Shown here: positions 40,644 to 49,267 of the stretch, in pieces
Layout: each line of letters opens with the position of its first letter
Numbering within the stretch: position 1 is the stretch's first letter
Source of the DNA: Streptomyces sp. NBRC 110028
Lineage (GTDB): Bacteria > Actinomycetota > Actinomycetes > Streptomycetales > Streptomycetaceae
Length of the DNA stretch: 64,000 bases
Direction: 5' to 3'
NCBI RefSeq assembly: GCF_001417735.1
Contig: NZ_BBUZ01000034.1
Location: 1-64,000, forward strand
The notes under the pieces: model-generated
The model's input: the letters and a program-made list of their open reading frames with translations, nothing else
What the model was told of the DNA's origin: nothing
Database searches by the model: none
Translations under genes and position numbers: made by a program

Positions 40644-41216
40644 TCACGGGCGGACCGTGAGGCCGTCCAGGGTGAGGTCGAGCAGGCGCTCCGCTTGCTG
40701 TCGGTGTTCAGCACCCGCCGAGGTGAGGGCGATGCCTTCCAGGGCAGCGCCGATGTCGGTGGGCTGGATATCAGTGCGGATCGCCCCGGCGGCCGTGCAA
40801 GCGTCCATGAGTGAGGTGATGGCGGCCTGGATCATTTCCCGGCTGTGACCATAAGGATTGCTTCCCGTCGCGGCGATAGCGCGCAGGGCGTCGATCATGC
40901 CGTACTTGGCGGTGACGTAGTCCAGGAATAGGCGTGTCCACGCGCGCAGGGCCTCTGTCGGCGACTTCTGCGTGAGGAGAGCGGGGGCGGCATCGCACAG
41001 GTGGGCTACCTCGTTGCGGTAGACCGCCTCGATCAGGGCCTCCCGGGTGGGGAAGTTCCGGTACAGCGTCGCACTGCCCACGCCCGCCTCCTTGGCGATG
41101 CGTTCCAGGTGCGCGTCGAGCCCCTCCGTCGTGAACACGCGTACAGCGGCCGTGAGGATCTTCTCCCTGTTCCGCCGTGCGTCAGCCCGCAGCGGCCGAA
41201 GCGTTCCATCGGTCAT
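40644..41216 (-). CDS. TetR-family regulator
   Basis: A 190-residue repressor-type protein with the TetR helix-turn-helix (NREKILTAAVRVFTTEG, RIAKEAGVGSATLYRNFPTR) and a ligand domain ending in the SBP-like C-terminal helices. Divergent from the SDR gene at 41361, which it likely controls; a 24-bp palindrome lies between them. The longer start at 41276 would include the operator and is rejected. Confidence 0.92.
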   Translation of the reverse strand: MTDGTLRPLRADARRNREKILTAAVRVFTTEGLDAHLERIAKEAGVGSATLYRNFPTREALIEAVYRNEVAHLCDAAPALLTQKSPTEALRAWTRLFLDYVTAKYGMIDALRAIAATGSNPYGHSREMIQAAITSLMDACTAAGAIRTDIQPTDIGAALEGIALTSAGAEHRQQAERLLDLTLDGLTVRP

Positions 41217-41256
41217 CAGTGCTCGCCGTCCCCTCTTCGAAGCCCTCTCGAACTTG

Positions 41257-41280
41257 TTAAGTGGATGCGCCCCCATTTAA
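41257..41280. promoter_or_regulatory. Candidate TetR operator
   Basis: TTAAGTGG-atgcgccc-CCATTTAA is a near-perfect inverted repeat (one mismatch) in the TetR/SDR intergenic region. Confidence 0.6.
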
Positions 41281-41360
41281 TGTGAGCTAACCGGGGACAC
41301 CTCCGGTTTCACTGTAGGTCACCGCCCTGACCTGCGCGCACTCCAGGAAAGGAAGCGATC

Positions 41361-42098
41361 ATGTCGGGTATCCAGGGCAAAGTCATCGCGATCACAGGTG
41401 CCAGCAGTGGCATCGGTGAGGCAACCGCGGCCTACCTCGCCGAAAAGGGCGCCCAACTCGTGCTCGGAGCCCGGCGTGAGGACCGGCTGAACGCCGTCGT
41501 GGACGGCATCACGGCGAAGGGCGGCACCGCCACCGGCGTCATCGTCGACGTCACGCGCCGCGAAGACCTCCAGCGCCTGACGGACACGGCCCTCAACCAG
41601 TACGGTCGGCTCGACGTCCTCGTCTCCAACGCGGGCACGATGGCCGTCTCGCCGTTCGACGACCTGCGCCAGGACGACTGGGACGCCATGGTCTCCACCC
41701 ACATCACCGGCCTGCTCAACGGCATCGGGGCGGCCCTTCCCGTCTTCCGCCGGCAGCGCTTCGGCCAGTTCGTCAACGTCGGCTCCACTGCGGCCTACGT
41801 CGTCAAAACCCCCCAGGCGGTCTACGCGGCCACCAAAACGGCGGTGAAGGTGCTTACCGAGGGCCTGCGCCAGGAATCGGGACCCGACCTGCGCGTCACC
41901 CTTGTCTCACCCGGCTTCACCAATACCGAAGGCGTCGGCAAGGGAGCCAGCCCTGAAGCCGCGGCCGCGATGACCCAGCAGCGGGACGAGATCGCCATGC
42001 CGCCCTCGGCGATTGCCTCCGCCATCGGCTACGCCATCGAACAGCCCGACGGCGTCGATGTCAGCGAGATCGTCGTCCGCCCCACCGTGCAAGCCTGA
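41361..42098 (+). CDS. SDR-family NAD(P)-dependent oxidoreductase
   Basis: A 245-residue classical SDR: GASSGIGEA cofactor loop, NAG (SNAGTMAV), catalytic Ser in NVGSTAA and Tyr-x3-Lys in YAATKTA. ATG 41361 follows AGGAAAGGAAG. Together with the divergent TetR gene it forms a common inducible pair. It lies between Tn3 transposase and resolvase remnants, suggesting it was transposon cargo. Confidence 0.92.
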   Translation: MSGIQGKVIAITGASSGIGEATAAYLAEKGAQLVLGARREDRLNAVVDGITAKGGTATGVIVDVTRREDLQRLTDTALNQYGRLDVLVSNAGTMAVSPFDDLRQDDWDAMVSTHITGLLNGIGAALPVFRRQRFGQFVNVGSTAAYVVKTPQAVYAATKTAVKVLTEGLRQESGPDLRVTLVSPGFTNTEGVGKGASPEAAAAMTQQRDEIAMPPSAIASAIGYAIEQPDGVDVSEIVVRPTVQA

Positions 42099-42109
42099 TC
42101 GCAGCGAGC

Positions 42110-42676
42110 CGGGCCACGCGAAACCGCCTCCGGCGCCTCGCCCCGCGCATCCACGACGGCGCCTTCTCCGCGATGGACCTCACCGCCCGCCACCCGCGCA
42201 CCGGCGAGCTGCCGTCCACCGTGAAGTTCATGGTGCAGACCCTCGCGGCCGCCGGCGAACTCCAGCGGGACCTCCAACGTGAACTGACCTACGACGGACT
42301 GTGCGCCGCCGAGTCCAAGGGCAGCGGGGGCGGCGCCGCCCCCGCAGTGGCGGCCGCGAAGACCGCCGACGTACGCACCGCGTACCTGGAAGGCCGGCCC
42401 ATCGCCGCCCTCGCCCGCGACCACGGCGTCAGCCGCGGCGCGATCCGTACCGCCGTCGCCGACCTCCTGCCCGAACACACGACTGCCGACCCGGGCGCCC
42501 CGGCCCCGGAGCTGCCTGTCGTCCTCGACATGCCGGGCAAGGTAGCCGACCTCCTTCGCACCGCCGAGTTGGACGACGCCGAGCGGGCCGTCCTCGACCA
42601 CGGCGTGTCCGTACGCCGTGGCCAGGGCTACCCCCTGCGCGCCAACGCCCTTCGGGCTGCTACAGCCAGACCATGA
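42110..42676 (+). pseudogene. Serine recombinase/resolvase remnant (catalytic N-terminus missing)
   Basis: The open frame encodes MDLTARHPRTGELPSTVKFM, LAAAGELQRDLQRELTYDGL and ALARDHGVSRGAIRTAVADL, matching the E-helix and DNA-binding C-terminus of Tn3-type resolvases/invertases. The catalytic serine domain is absent. It ends 22 bp before the cslA remnant. Confidence 0.72.
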
Positions 42677-42697
42677 TCAATCTCAGCGCCAACCACG

Positions 42698-43476
42698 GTT
42701 CATGACTTCTTCGCATCGGTCGATACCGATCACGTCCCGCTGCCGAACTATCTGGAACGGATGCTCGACTACTTCCGCGATCCGGATATCGCCTTCGTCG
42801 TCGGCCCGCAGGTGTACGGGAACCACGGCGCGGCGGTCACCAAGGCCGCCGAGAGCCGGCAGTTCCTGTTCCACGCGCTGATCCAGCGCGCCGGGAACGC
42901 TGCCGGTGGGGAAGCTCTTCAACTACACCCTGATGGTGATCTTCTATCCGATGGCGGCGCTGAACTGGATCCTCGCCGGGATCAGCTGCGCGCTGTTCCT
43001 CGGGTTCGGGGCATCCGGCATCCAGATCGATCCCGCCATGTGGATGATGCTGTACGGCAATGCCTCCGCGCCGCAGATCGGGCTCTACGTCTGGAACCGG
43101 CGGCACAACGTTTCCCCGCATGAGCCGGAAGGGTCGGGGGGCGTGGGCCGGAATGGTGATGTCCGCGATGTCCGCACCGGTTTACGCGCGCTCCCTGCTG
43201 AATGCCGTATCGCGCCGGAAGAGCCGCTTCGCCGTCACCCCCAAGAGCGACTCGTCGAGCCCCGACACCCTCTTCGGTACGTTCCGGATCCATCTTTTCT
43301 TCCTGGTGCTCTTCGGCGGGTCGCTCGCCTCTTCCTTCTACTTCGGCCACAGTCATCCAGCGATGACCGTTTGGGCATCACTCGCCCTGGCTATCACAGC
43401 CGCCCCGATCATCGCCTGGCGGTGGACCGTCCGCCAGGAGAAACGGACAACGCAGCCCGCTCTTGGGGGACGATAA
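42698..43476 (+). pseudogene. cslA: cslA-like cellulose-synthase-family glycosyltransferase, decayed
   Basis: Three blocks in different frames: HDFFASVDTDHVPLPNYLER to FLFHALIQRAGN (42698-42895), then LPVGKLFNYTLMVIFYPMA to HNVSPHEPEGSGG (about 42897-43138), then WAGMVMSAMSAPVYARSLL to the TAA before glxA. The N-terminal half, and a segment between blocks one and two that should hold the QxxRW motif, are missing, and a frameshift separates blocks two and three. CslA with GlxA makes the hyphal-tip beta-glucan in Streptomyces; this copy cannot work. Confidence 0.85.
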
Positions 43477-43479
43477 GAC

Positions 43480-45444
43480 GTGAAGTACCGACCGAGTCGC
43501 CGCACCCGCCGCTTCGGAATCGGTGCGGCGGCCGTGACCGTGCTGGCCGGAATGAACGGACCGGCGCTCTACCGATTCAGCTCCGCGCAGTATCGCGATT
43601 ACAAGATCAACCAACCGGAGTACAAGGCCGAGAACGGCCACTGGGACGTCGTGAACGTCCCGAAGGCTTATCGGATCAATACGATCCACGCCGCCCTGCT
43701 GCACACCGGAAAGGTGCTGCTGGTCGCCGGTTCCGGGAACAACGCCAAGAACTTCGACGCCAAGTCCTTCCGCACCGTCCTGTGGGACCCCGAGAAGAAC
43801 ACCTACCGGAACATCCCCACGCCCCAGGACCTCTTCTGCTCCGGGCACACCCAGCTCCCGGACGGAAAGCTGCTGGTGGCGGGCGGTACACAGCGGTACG
43901 AGAAGCTCAAGGGCGATGTCGAGAAGGCGGGCGGGCTGATGTTCGTCCACAACGAGGACCCGGACAAGCCGAAGACCCTCCCGTCCGGGACCCGCTTCAC
44001 GGGCAAGGAGAACGGAAAGACCTTCGAGTCCAGGGACCCGGTCCTCGTTCCGCGTGCGAAGAAGAAGACGAACGCCAAGACCGGAAAGGTCACCGTCACC
44101 GCCAGCACGGCGCGGGTCTACGTCGAGGCGCTCGGCAAGGGGAAGAAGTACCAGACCGGGACCGAGGACAATTACCGGATCGCCGGGCTGAAGGGCAAGG
44201 ACCGGCAGAACTTCTACGGCATCGCGCAGAAGCTGTCGTTCGACAAGAAGGACTTCCAGGGCATCAAACAGGCCTATGAATTCGACCCGGAGTCGGAGCG
44301 GTACATCACCGTGGACCCCATGAACGAGGCCCGCTGGTATCCGACCCTGACGACCCTGAGGGACGGCCGGGTGCTGGCCGTGTCCGGGCTCGATGAAATC
44401 GGCCAGGTCGTGCCGGGCAAGAACGAGATCTACAACCCGAAGACGCAGAAGTGGAAGCGCATGAAGAAGCAGCGCTTCTTCCCCACCTACCCCGCGCTCT
44501 TCCTCACCGAGAAGGGCCGGATCTTCTACACCGGGTCGAATGCCGGCTACGGCCCGGACGACAAGGGCCGCACCCCGGGGATCTGGGATCTGAAGGGCAA
44601 CACGTTCACGGTGGTGCCGGGCATCAGCGACCCGAAGCTGCTGGAGACGTCGATGTCGGTCATGCTGCCGCCGGCGCAGGACCAGCGGTTCATGGTGCTG
44701 GGCGGCGGCGGGGTCGGCGAGTCCACCGCGTCCACCGCCGGGACCCGGATCGTCGACCTGAAGGACGATCAGCCCCGGTTCAAGGACGGACCGGATCTGT
44801 ACGAGAAGGTGCGCTATCCGAGCAGCGTCATCCTGCCCGACGACACGATCCTGACCACCAACGGCTCCGGCGACTACCGGGGGCGCGGCGACACCAATGT
44901 GCTGAAGGCCGAGCTGTACGACCCGAAGACCAACCGCACGCGCGGCGTCGCCGATCCGCTGGTCGGGCGCAACTACCACTCGGGTGCGCTGCTGCTGCCG
45001 GACGGGCGGGTCATGACCTTCGGCTCCGACTCGCTGTTCAGCGACAAGGCGAACACCCAGCCGGGCGAGTTCCAGCAGCAGATCGACCTGTACACGCCGC
45101 CGTATCTGTACCGGGACTCCCGGCCGGAGCTGGTCGACGAGGGCGGGCCGAGGACGGTCAAGCTGGGCGCGACGGCCGCGTACAAGACCGCGCACACCTC
45201 GGCGATCAAGAGGATGCGGCTGATCCGGCCCAGCTCCTTCACCCATGTGACCAATGTCGAGCAGCGGTCGATCGCGCTCGACTTCAAGCGGACGAAGGAC
45301 GGCATCACGGTGACCCTGCCGAAGGACCCGTCGCTGGTGCCGCCGGGCTACTACATGCTGAACGCGGTCGACGGCCGGGGCACGCCGTCGAAGGCGGTGT
45401 GGGTGAAGGTGCCCGTGGCACCCAAGACCGCCTCCCGGCGCTGA
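43480..45444 (+). CDS. glxA: GlxA-like radical copper oxidase
   Basis: A 654-residue galactose-oxidase-like protein anchored by an N-terminal membrane segment (GIGAAAVTVLAGMNG). Conserved elements are LFCSGHTQL with Cys120 for the Tyr-Cys cofactor, RWYPTLTTL, GRNYHSGALLLPDGRV with the Tyr-His copper ligands and a C-terminal DUF1929 domain with SFTHVTNVEQR. In S. lividans and S. coelicolor GlxA works with CslA in tip-glycan deposition. GTG 43480 follows the decayed cslA by three bases and abuts cslZ tail-to-tail. Confidence 0.93.
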   Translation: MKYRPSRRTRRFGIGAAAVTVLAGMNGPALYRFSSAQYRDYKINQPEYKAENGHWDVVNVPKAYRINTIHAALLHTGKVLLVAGSGNNAKNFDAKSFRTVLWDPEKNTYRNIPTPQDLFCSGHTQLPDGKLLVAGGTQRYEKLKGDVEKAGGLMFVHNEDPDKPKTLPSGTRFTGKENGKTFESRDPVLVPRAKKKTNAKTGKVTVTASTARVYVEALGKGKKYQTGTEDNYRIAGLKGKDRQNFYGIAQKLSFDKKDFQGIKQAYEFDPESERYITVDPMNEARWYPTLTTLRDGRVLAVSGLDEIGQVVPGKNEIYNPKTQKWKRMKKQRFFPTYPALFLTEKGRIFYTGSNAGYGPDDKGRTPGIWDLKGNTFTVVPGISDPKLLETSMSVMLPPAQDQRFMVLGGGGVGESTASTAGTRIVDLKDDQPRFKDGPDLYEKVRYPSSVILPDDTILTTNGSGDYRGRGDTNVLKAELYDPKTNRTRGVADPLVGRNYHSGALLLPDGRVMTFGSDSLFSDKANTQPGEFQQQIDLYTPPYLYRDSRPELVDEGGPRTVKLGATAAYKTAHTSAIKRMRLIRPSSFTHVTNVEQRSIALDFKRTKDGITVTLPKDPSLVPPGYYMLNAVDGRGTPSKAVWVKVPVAPKTASRR

Positions 45445-46539
45445 TCAGCGGCTAGTCGGCGTTCCGGCGTTCCGGGCGAGATCGAGCGCGTACCGCGGCC
45501 ACCACTGGCCCGCCTTGGGGCCGCCCTTGCAGGGGCCGTCCGACTCGCCCGGACGCTTGATCCACAGATAGGCGTCGACGCTCTTGTCACCGGTGTGGAC
45601 CGTCGGCGGCTCGCCCAGCGCCCGGCCCTCCGGGTTGCACCAGGCCTCCGGGTCGTCCTTGCCGGTGGCCGGGCCGTTACCGTTGCGGCTGGTGTCGATC
45701 ACGAAGGGCTTGCCGCCGACCATCGCCGACAGCCTCTTGCCGTAGGTCTTGTTCTCCACGGTGGTCTGGTAGTTGGAGATGTTGAGCGCGAAGCCGTCCG
45801 CCTTGGCGATCCCCGCGCGCTTGAGCGGCCCGGCGATCGCCCTCGGGTCCTTGATCCAATGCGGGTTTCCGGCGTCCAGGTAGACCTTGGTGCGGGGCAG
45901 CCCCTTGAGCTTGTCGACGGCGCCGGTGAGCAGGTCGTACCGCTCCTCGAGGAACTTCTTCGGCGTGCAGCCGTCCGCCACGTGCGGCAGCGCGTCCGGC
46001 TCCAGGATCACCGTGGCCGGGCGGTCCCCGATGCCCCGGACGGCCTTGTCCAGCCACGCCCGGTAGGCGGCGCCGTCCGCCGCGCCGCCCTTGGAGTACT
46101 GGCCGCAGTCGCGGTGCGGGATGTTGTAGAAGACCAGTAACGCGTTACGGTCCGCATGCCTGGCGGCCTCGGTGAAGCCGCGCGCCTGCCCCTCCGGGTC
46201 GTCCACCCCCAGCCACTCCGCGACCGGCTGCTCGGCGATCTTCTGGACCAGCCGGGCGTCGCCCTTCGCGCCCTTCTTGCGGTACGCGGCGACCTGCCGC
46301 GCGGCGCTGCCGTCGGGATTGACCCAGTAGGGGACGGCGGCCTTGGGGCGCTGCTTCTGATGGACCGGCGGGGCCACGTGATCGTTCTTCCTGGGGCCCC
46401 CGGAGGCGCCGAAGCAGCCGGTGAGCGTCGCGAGCGACAGCAGCGCCCCGGCGGCCGCCACGCCGCTGCGCCTCAGATTCCGCTTACGGTCGTGGTGACG
46501 GGCAACAGGGTGCCGACGGCCGGTGCAACTGCCGTACAT
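45445..46539 (-). CDS. cslZ: GH6 family endoglucanase lipoprotein (CslZ-like)
   Basis: A 364-residue glycoside hydrolase family 6 enzyme. The lipobox LTGC places Cys42 as lipid anchor. GH6 features are DCGQYSKGG, the catalytic-acid strand VILEPDALPH, YLDAGNPHWI and ALNISNYQTT. ATG 46539 has GGGGGAG upstream. Codon 134 is TTA. In S. coelicolor a GH6 gene follows cslA-glxA; here it is convergent with glxA with no gap. It should trim beta-1,4-glucan at the tip, although the synthase gene is broken. Confidence 0.91.
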   Translation of the reverse strand: MYGSCTGRRHPVARHHDRKRNLRRSGVAAAGALLSLATLTGCFGASGGPRKNDHVAPPVHQKQRPKAAVPYWVNPDGSAARQVAAYRKKGAKGDARLVQKIAEQPVAEWLGVDDPEGQARGFTEAARHADRNALLVFYNIPHRDCGQYSKGGAADGAAYRAWLDKAVRGIGDRPATVILEPDALPHVADGCTPKKFLEERYDLLTGAVDKLKGLPRTKVYLDAGNPHWIKDPRAIAGPLKRAGIAKADGFALNISNYQTTVENKTYGKRLSAMVGGKPFVIDTSRNGNGPATGKDDPEAWCNPEGRALGEPPTVHTGDKSVDAYLWIKRPGESDGPCKGGPKAGQWWPRYALDLARNAGTPTSR

Positions 46540-46743
46540 CCGCTCCCCCTTGGGTGCACGCTCCGGGGGAGGACAGTGGGCCCCCCGGGTGGGACAAGCC
46601 GGTCTAATCCATCCTTGCACAGGGCCCCGGCCGCCCAGGTCCGCATCGTCAACCGGGGGCGGGTTTTCGCCCGTCCGGCGCGATGCGCACGGCGCTCCAC
46701 GCGAGGCCCCGATCGGCGCTTTACGTTCCACTTGCGCCCGGCA

Positions 46744-47490
46744 TCACCCAGCGGTCCCGGCGGTCCCGGCGGTCCCGGCGGTCCCGGCGGTCCCGGTGTT
46801 CCCGGTGTTCCCGGGCGTGGGGTGGCTCGGAGGCCGCGTCGTGCCCGTCAGATACGCGGACACCACCACGTTCGCCGAATACGTCCGCGTCTTCGGGTCG
46901 AACCGCCCGCCGCACGTGATCAGCCGCAGCTCCGCCCGGCCCGTGGTCCGCGCCCCGTACACCCGGCGCGCGTCGAACCGCTTGGCGGTCACCATCGCCA
47001 CGTCCTCCACCGTGAACTCCGCCGTCGAACCGTCCGACCGCGCGACCCGGACCGTCTCCCCGCGCCGGAGGTCGCTCAGCCGGTAGAAGACCGCCGGCTT
47101 GGACCTGGTGTCGACATGGCCGACCAGCAGCGCCGCCCCCACCGTGCCCGGCTCGGGCCCGCCCCGGTACCAGGCGACGGAGTCCGCGCGGCTGAACGGC
47201 GGCGGCTTCACCGCCCCCTTGCGGTCCAGGCCCGCGCCGACCACCGGGGCGTGGACCCCGGCCGCCGCGATGTCGACCCGTTGCGGCCGGGCGGCCGCGA
47301 TCGGGGCGTGCGCCTCGGGCAGCGGATGGGCCGGGGGACGGCCGACGGCGGCCGCGTCCCCCGTCATCGGCGCCGGGGCGCCCGTACCGTCGGTGATGTC
47401 CCGGCCCCACATCCACAGCCCGAGCAGCAGCGCCACCCAGGCCAGGCCCATGGCCAGCCGTCCGGCCCCCGCGAAGCGCGTCTCAGACAT
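46744..47490 (-). CDS. Class F sortase
   Basis: A 248-residue sortase with one N-terminal membrane helix (LAMGLAWVALLLGLWMWG). The catalytic residues are His in LLVGHVDT, Cys in LITCGGRFD and the Arg expected downstream near TYSANVVV, though that Arg is not obvious. The C-terminus ends in a TG/TAG repeat encoded by seven 9-bp units. ATG 47490 overlaps the preceding gene by eight bases. Class F sortases of actinomycetes are often single-copy with no dedicated substrate. Confidence 0.9.
   Translation of the reverse strand: MSETRFAGAGRLAMGLAWVALLLGLWMWGRDITDGTGAPAPMTGDAAAVGRPPAHPLPEAHAPIAAARPQRVDIAAAGVHAPVVGAGLDRKGAVKPPPFSRADSVAWYRGGPEPGTVGAALLVGHVDTRSKPAVFYRLSDLRRGETVRVARSDGSTAEFTVEDVAMVTAKRFDARRVYGARTTGRAELRLITCGGRFDPKTRTYSANVVVSAYLTGTTRPPSHPTPGNTGNTGTAGTAGTAGTAGTAG
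46752..46814. repeat. Seven 9-bp tandem repeats in the sortase 3' end
   Basis: Five CGGTCCCGG units followed by two TGTTCCCGG units. They encode the Thr/Ala/Gly tail of the sortase and are length-variable by nature. Confidence 0.92.
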
Positions 47491-48025
47491 CGCCACCCAC
47501 CCGCTGCCGACGCCGCCGTACCGCGAGCCCCGCGACGACCACCGCCGTACCGCCGGACAGCGCCAGGCCGTACGCCTCCGCGCCGCCGACGTCGTCCCGT
47601 GGCGCCCGGTCCTCGCTGCCCGGCGCGGGCCGTGGCGCACCACCTCCGCCCGCGCGCACGGGCGCGACGGGCGAGGGCGGGCGCTGCACGGCGACCGACA
47701 CCCTCCCGGCGCCCGGTTCCGCGCCACCACAGTCCACGGCGACCCGGTGCGCGCCCTGGGTCGCCGTCGAACGGATCGTCGCCTCGCTGAACAGCCCGTC
47801 GCCGTCGGGCGTCAGCTCGGCGTCGCTGACGAACACCGGCGACGTGGCCGTCGCCACCGTGCCCTGACAGCCGAAGGCCCGTACCTCCACCTCGCTGCCG
47901 GGCGCGATGGCCAGCGCGCTGACCCGGATCGTGGCGGTGCCGTCATGACGCCGATCGGCGAGCGCGGGACCTGCGGCGATGAGACAGAGAGCGGCCGTAC
48001 AGAGCGTGAGGGTGGCGATGCGCAT
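47483..48025 (-). CDS. Secreted protein with C-terminal membrane anchor, sortase partner
   Basis: A 180-residue protein with a signal peptide (LTLCTAALCLIAAGPALA), an Ig-like beta-domain (TATIRVSALAIAPGSEVEV), a Pro-rich stretch and a C-terminal hydrophobic segment followed by RRRRQR. The membrane anchor and basic tail resemble sortase substrates, but no LPxTG or LAxTG is present. It is translationally coupled to the class F sortase, so it is a likely functional partner. Confidence 0.8.
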   Translation of the reverse strand: MRIATLTLCTAALCLIAAGPALADRRHDGTATIRVSALAIAPGSEVEVRAFGCQGTVATATSPVFVSDAELTPDGDGLFSEATIRSTATQGAHRVAVDCGGAEPGAGRVSVAVQRPPSPVAPVRAGGGGAPRPAPGSEDRAPRDDVGGAEAYGLALSGGTAVVVAGLAVRRRRQRVGGDV

Positions 48026-48145
48026 CGTGAACCTCCTGACATCACGAGGCTCACGCGCCCGGCCGGGCCCCGCATCCGCTGCGGACCCGGCCCTGCTCCA
48101 TATGGGTGCTCAGGCGGAGGCTGAGGCGGAGGCCGAGGCGGGTGC

Positions 48146-48928
48146 TCAGACGACGCGTTCCACGAGGTCCGCGATCGAGTTCACGACGGTGGACGGGCGG
48201 TAGGGGAAGCGGTCGACCTGGTCGGCCTGGGTCACCCCGGTGAGCACGAGGAACGTCTCCATGCCCGCCTCCAGACCGGCCCGTACGTCCGTGTCCATCC
48301 GGTCGCCGATCATCGCGCTGCTCTCGGAGTGCGCGCCGATCGCGTTCAGCCCGGCGCGCATCATCAGCGGGTTCGGCTTGCCGACGAAGTACGGCTCCTG
48401 GCCCGTCGCCTTGGTGATCAGCGCCGCGACCGAGCCCGTGGCGGGCAGCGCGCCCTCGGCCGAGGGGCCGGTCTCGTCGGGGTTGGTCGCGATGAACCGG
48501 GCGCCGTCGTTGATCAGGCGGATCGCCTTGGTCAGCGCCTCGAAGCTGTACGTACGGGTCTCGCCGAGCACGACGTAGTCCGGCTCAACGTCGGTGAGGA
48601 CGTAGCCGATGTCGTGCAGGGCGGTGGTCAGCCCCGCCTCCCCGATCACATACGCGGTGCCGCCGGGGCGCTGCTCGTCCAGGAACTGGCCGGTGGCCAG
48701 CGCCGACGTCCAGATGTTGTCGACGGGGACGTCGAGGCCGATGCGGGACAGACGGGCGTGCAGATCGCGCGGGGTGTAGATCGAATTGTTGGTGAGCACG
48801 AGGAACGGCCTGCCGGACTCGCGCAGCCGCTTGATGAAGGCGTCCGCCCCGGGCACCGGTATGCCCTCGTGCATCAGCACCCCGTCCATGTCGGTAAGCC
48901 ATGACTCGATCGGCTTGCGCTCTGCCAC
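48146..48928 (-). CDS. HAD-IIA family phosphatase (NagD-like)
   Basis: A 260-residue haloacid-dehalogenase hydrolase. Motif I is LTDMDGVL (nucleophile Asp), motif II FLVLTNNS, motif III with Lys in GKPNPLMM, and motif IV GDRMDTDV. It uses the C2 cap of the NagD subgroup, which removes phosphate from small sugar or nucleotide phosphates. GTG 48928 follows GGAGAG. No operon partner. Confidence 0.93.
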   Translation of the reverse strand: MAERKPIESWLTDMDGVLMHEGIPVPGADAFIKRLRESGRPFLVLTNNSIYTPRDLHARLSRIGLDVPVDNIWTSALATGQFLDEQRPGGTAYVIGEAGLTTALHDIGYVLTDVEPDYVVLGETRTYSFEALTKAIRLINDGARFIATNPDETGPSAEGALPATGSVAALITKATGQEPYFVGKPNPLMMRAGLNAIGAHSESSAMIGDRMDTDVRAGLEAGMETFLVLTGVTQADQVDRFPYRPSTVVNSIADLVERVV

Positions 48929-49067
48929 TGCTTGCTCTCCGCTCGGCTTGACCGTCTGGCGACGTCAACAGCCTAACCGGGGCCGTCGCGGCCTCAGCGC
49001 GACAGACCCGCACAGCTGTCCGATCCTGAGGGGAGGGGAAACGCGAGCCGACGGTTAGGAGACCGCC

Positions 49068-49256
49068 ATGGGCATCATGGACAAGCTGAAGGACGCGATC
49101 GGCAAGAACCCGAACAAGAGCAGACAGGCTGCGCGCAAGGGGGCGGACACCGCCGACAAGAGGACCGGCGGCAAGCACTCGGAGCCGATCCAGCACGGTT
49201 CGGACAAGCTCGACGACGAGCTCCGCCGCCGGGGCGAGGGGCCCCGGGGCGGTTAG
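49068..49256 (+). CDS. MT0933-type small antitoxin-like protein
   Basis: A 62-residue hydrophilic protein (MGIMDKLKDAIGKNP, then KGADTADKRTGGKHSEPI) of the type annotated as Rv0909/MT0933 antitoxin family. No toxin gene is adjacent, so it may be an orphan or have another role. ATG 49068 follows GTTAGGAGA. Confidence 0.8.
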   Translation: MGIMDKLKDAIGKNPNKSRQAARKGADTADKRTGGKHSEPIQHGSDKLDDELRRRGEGPRGG

Positions 49257-49267
49257 CGGCCGCGTCC

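Noticed and set aside
46752-46814. Regular 9-bp repeats considered as a CRISPR-like array
   Set aside because: Units are contiguous without spacers and lie in the coding sequence of a sortase tail.
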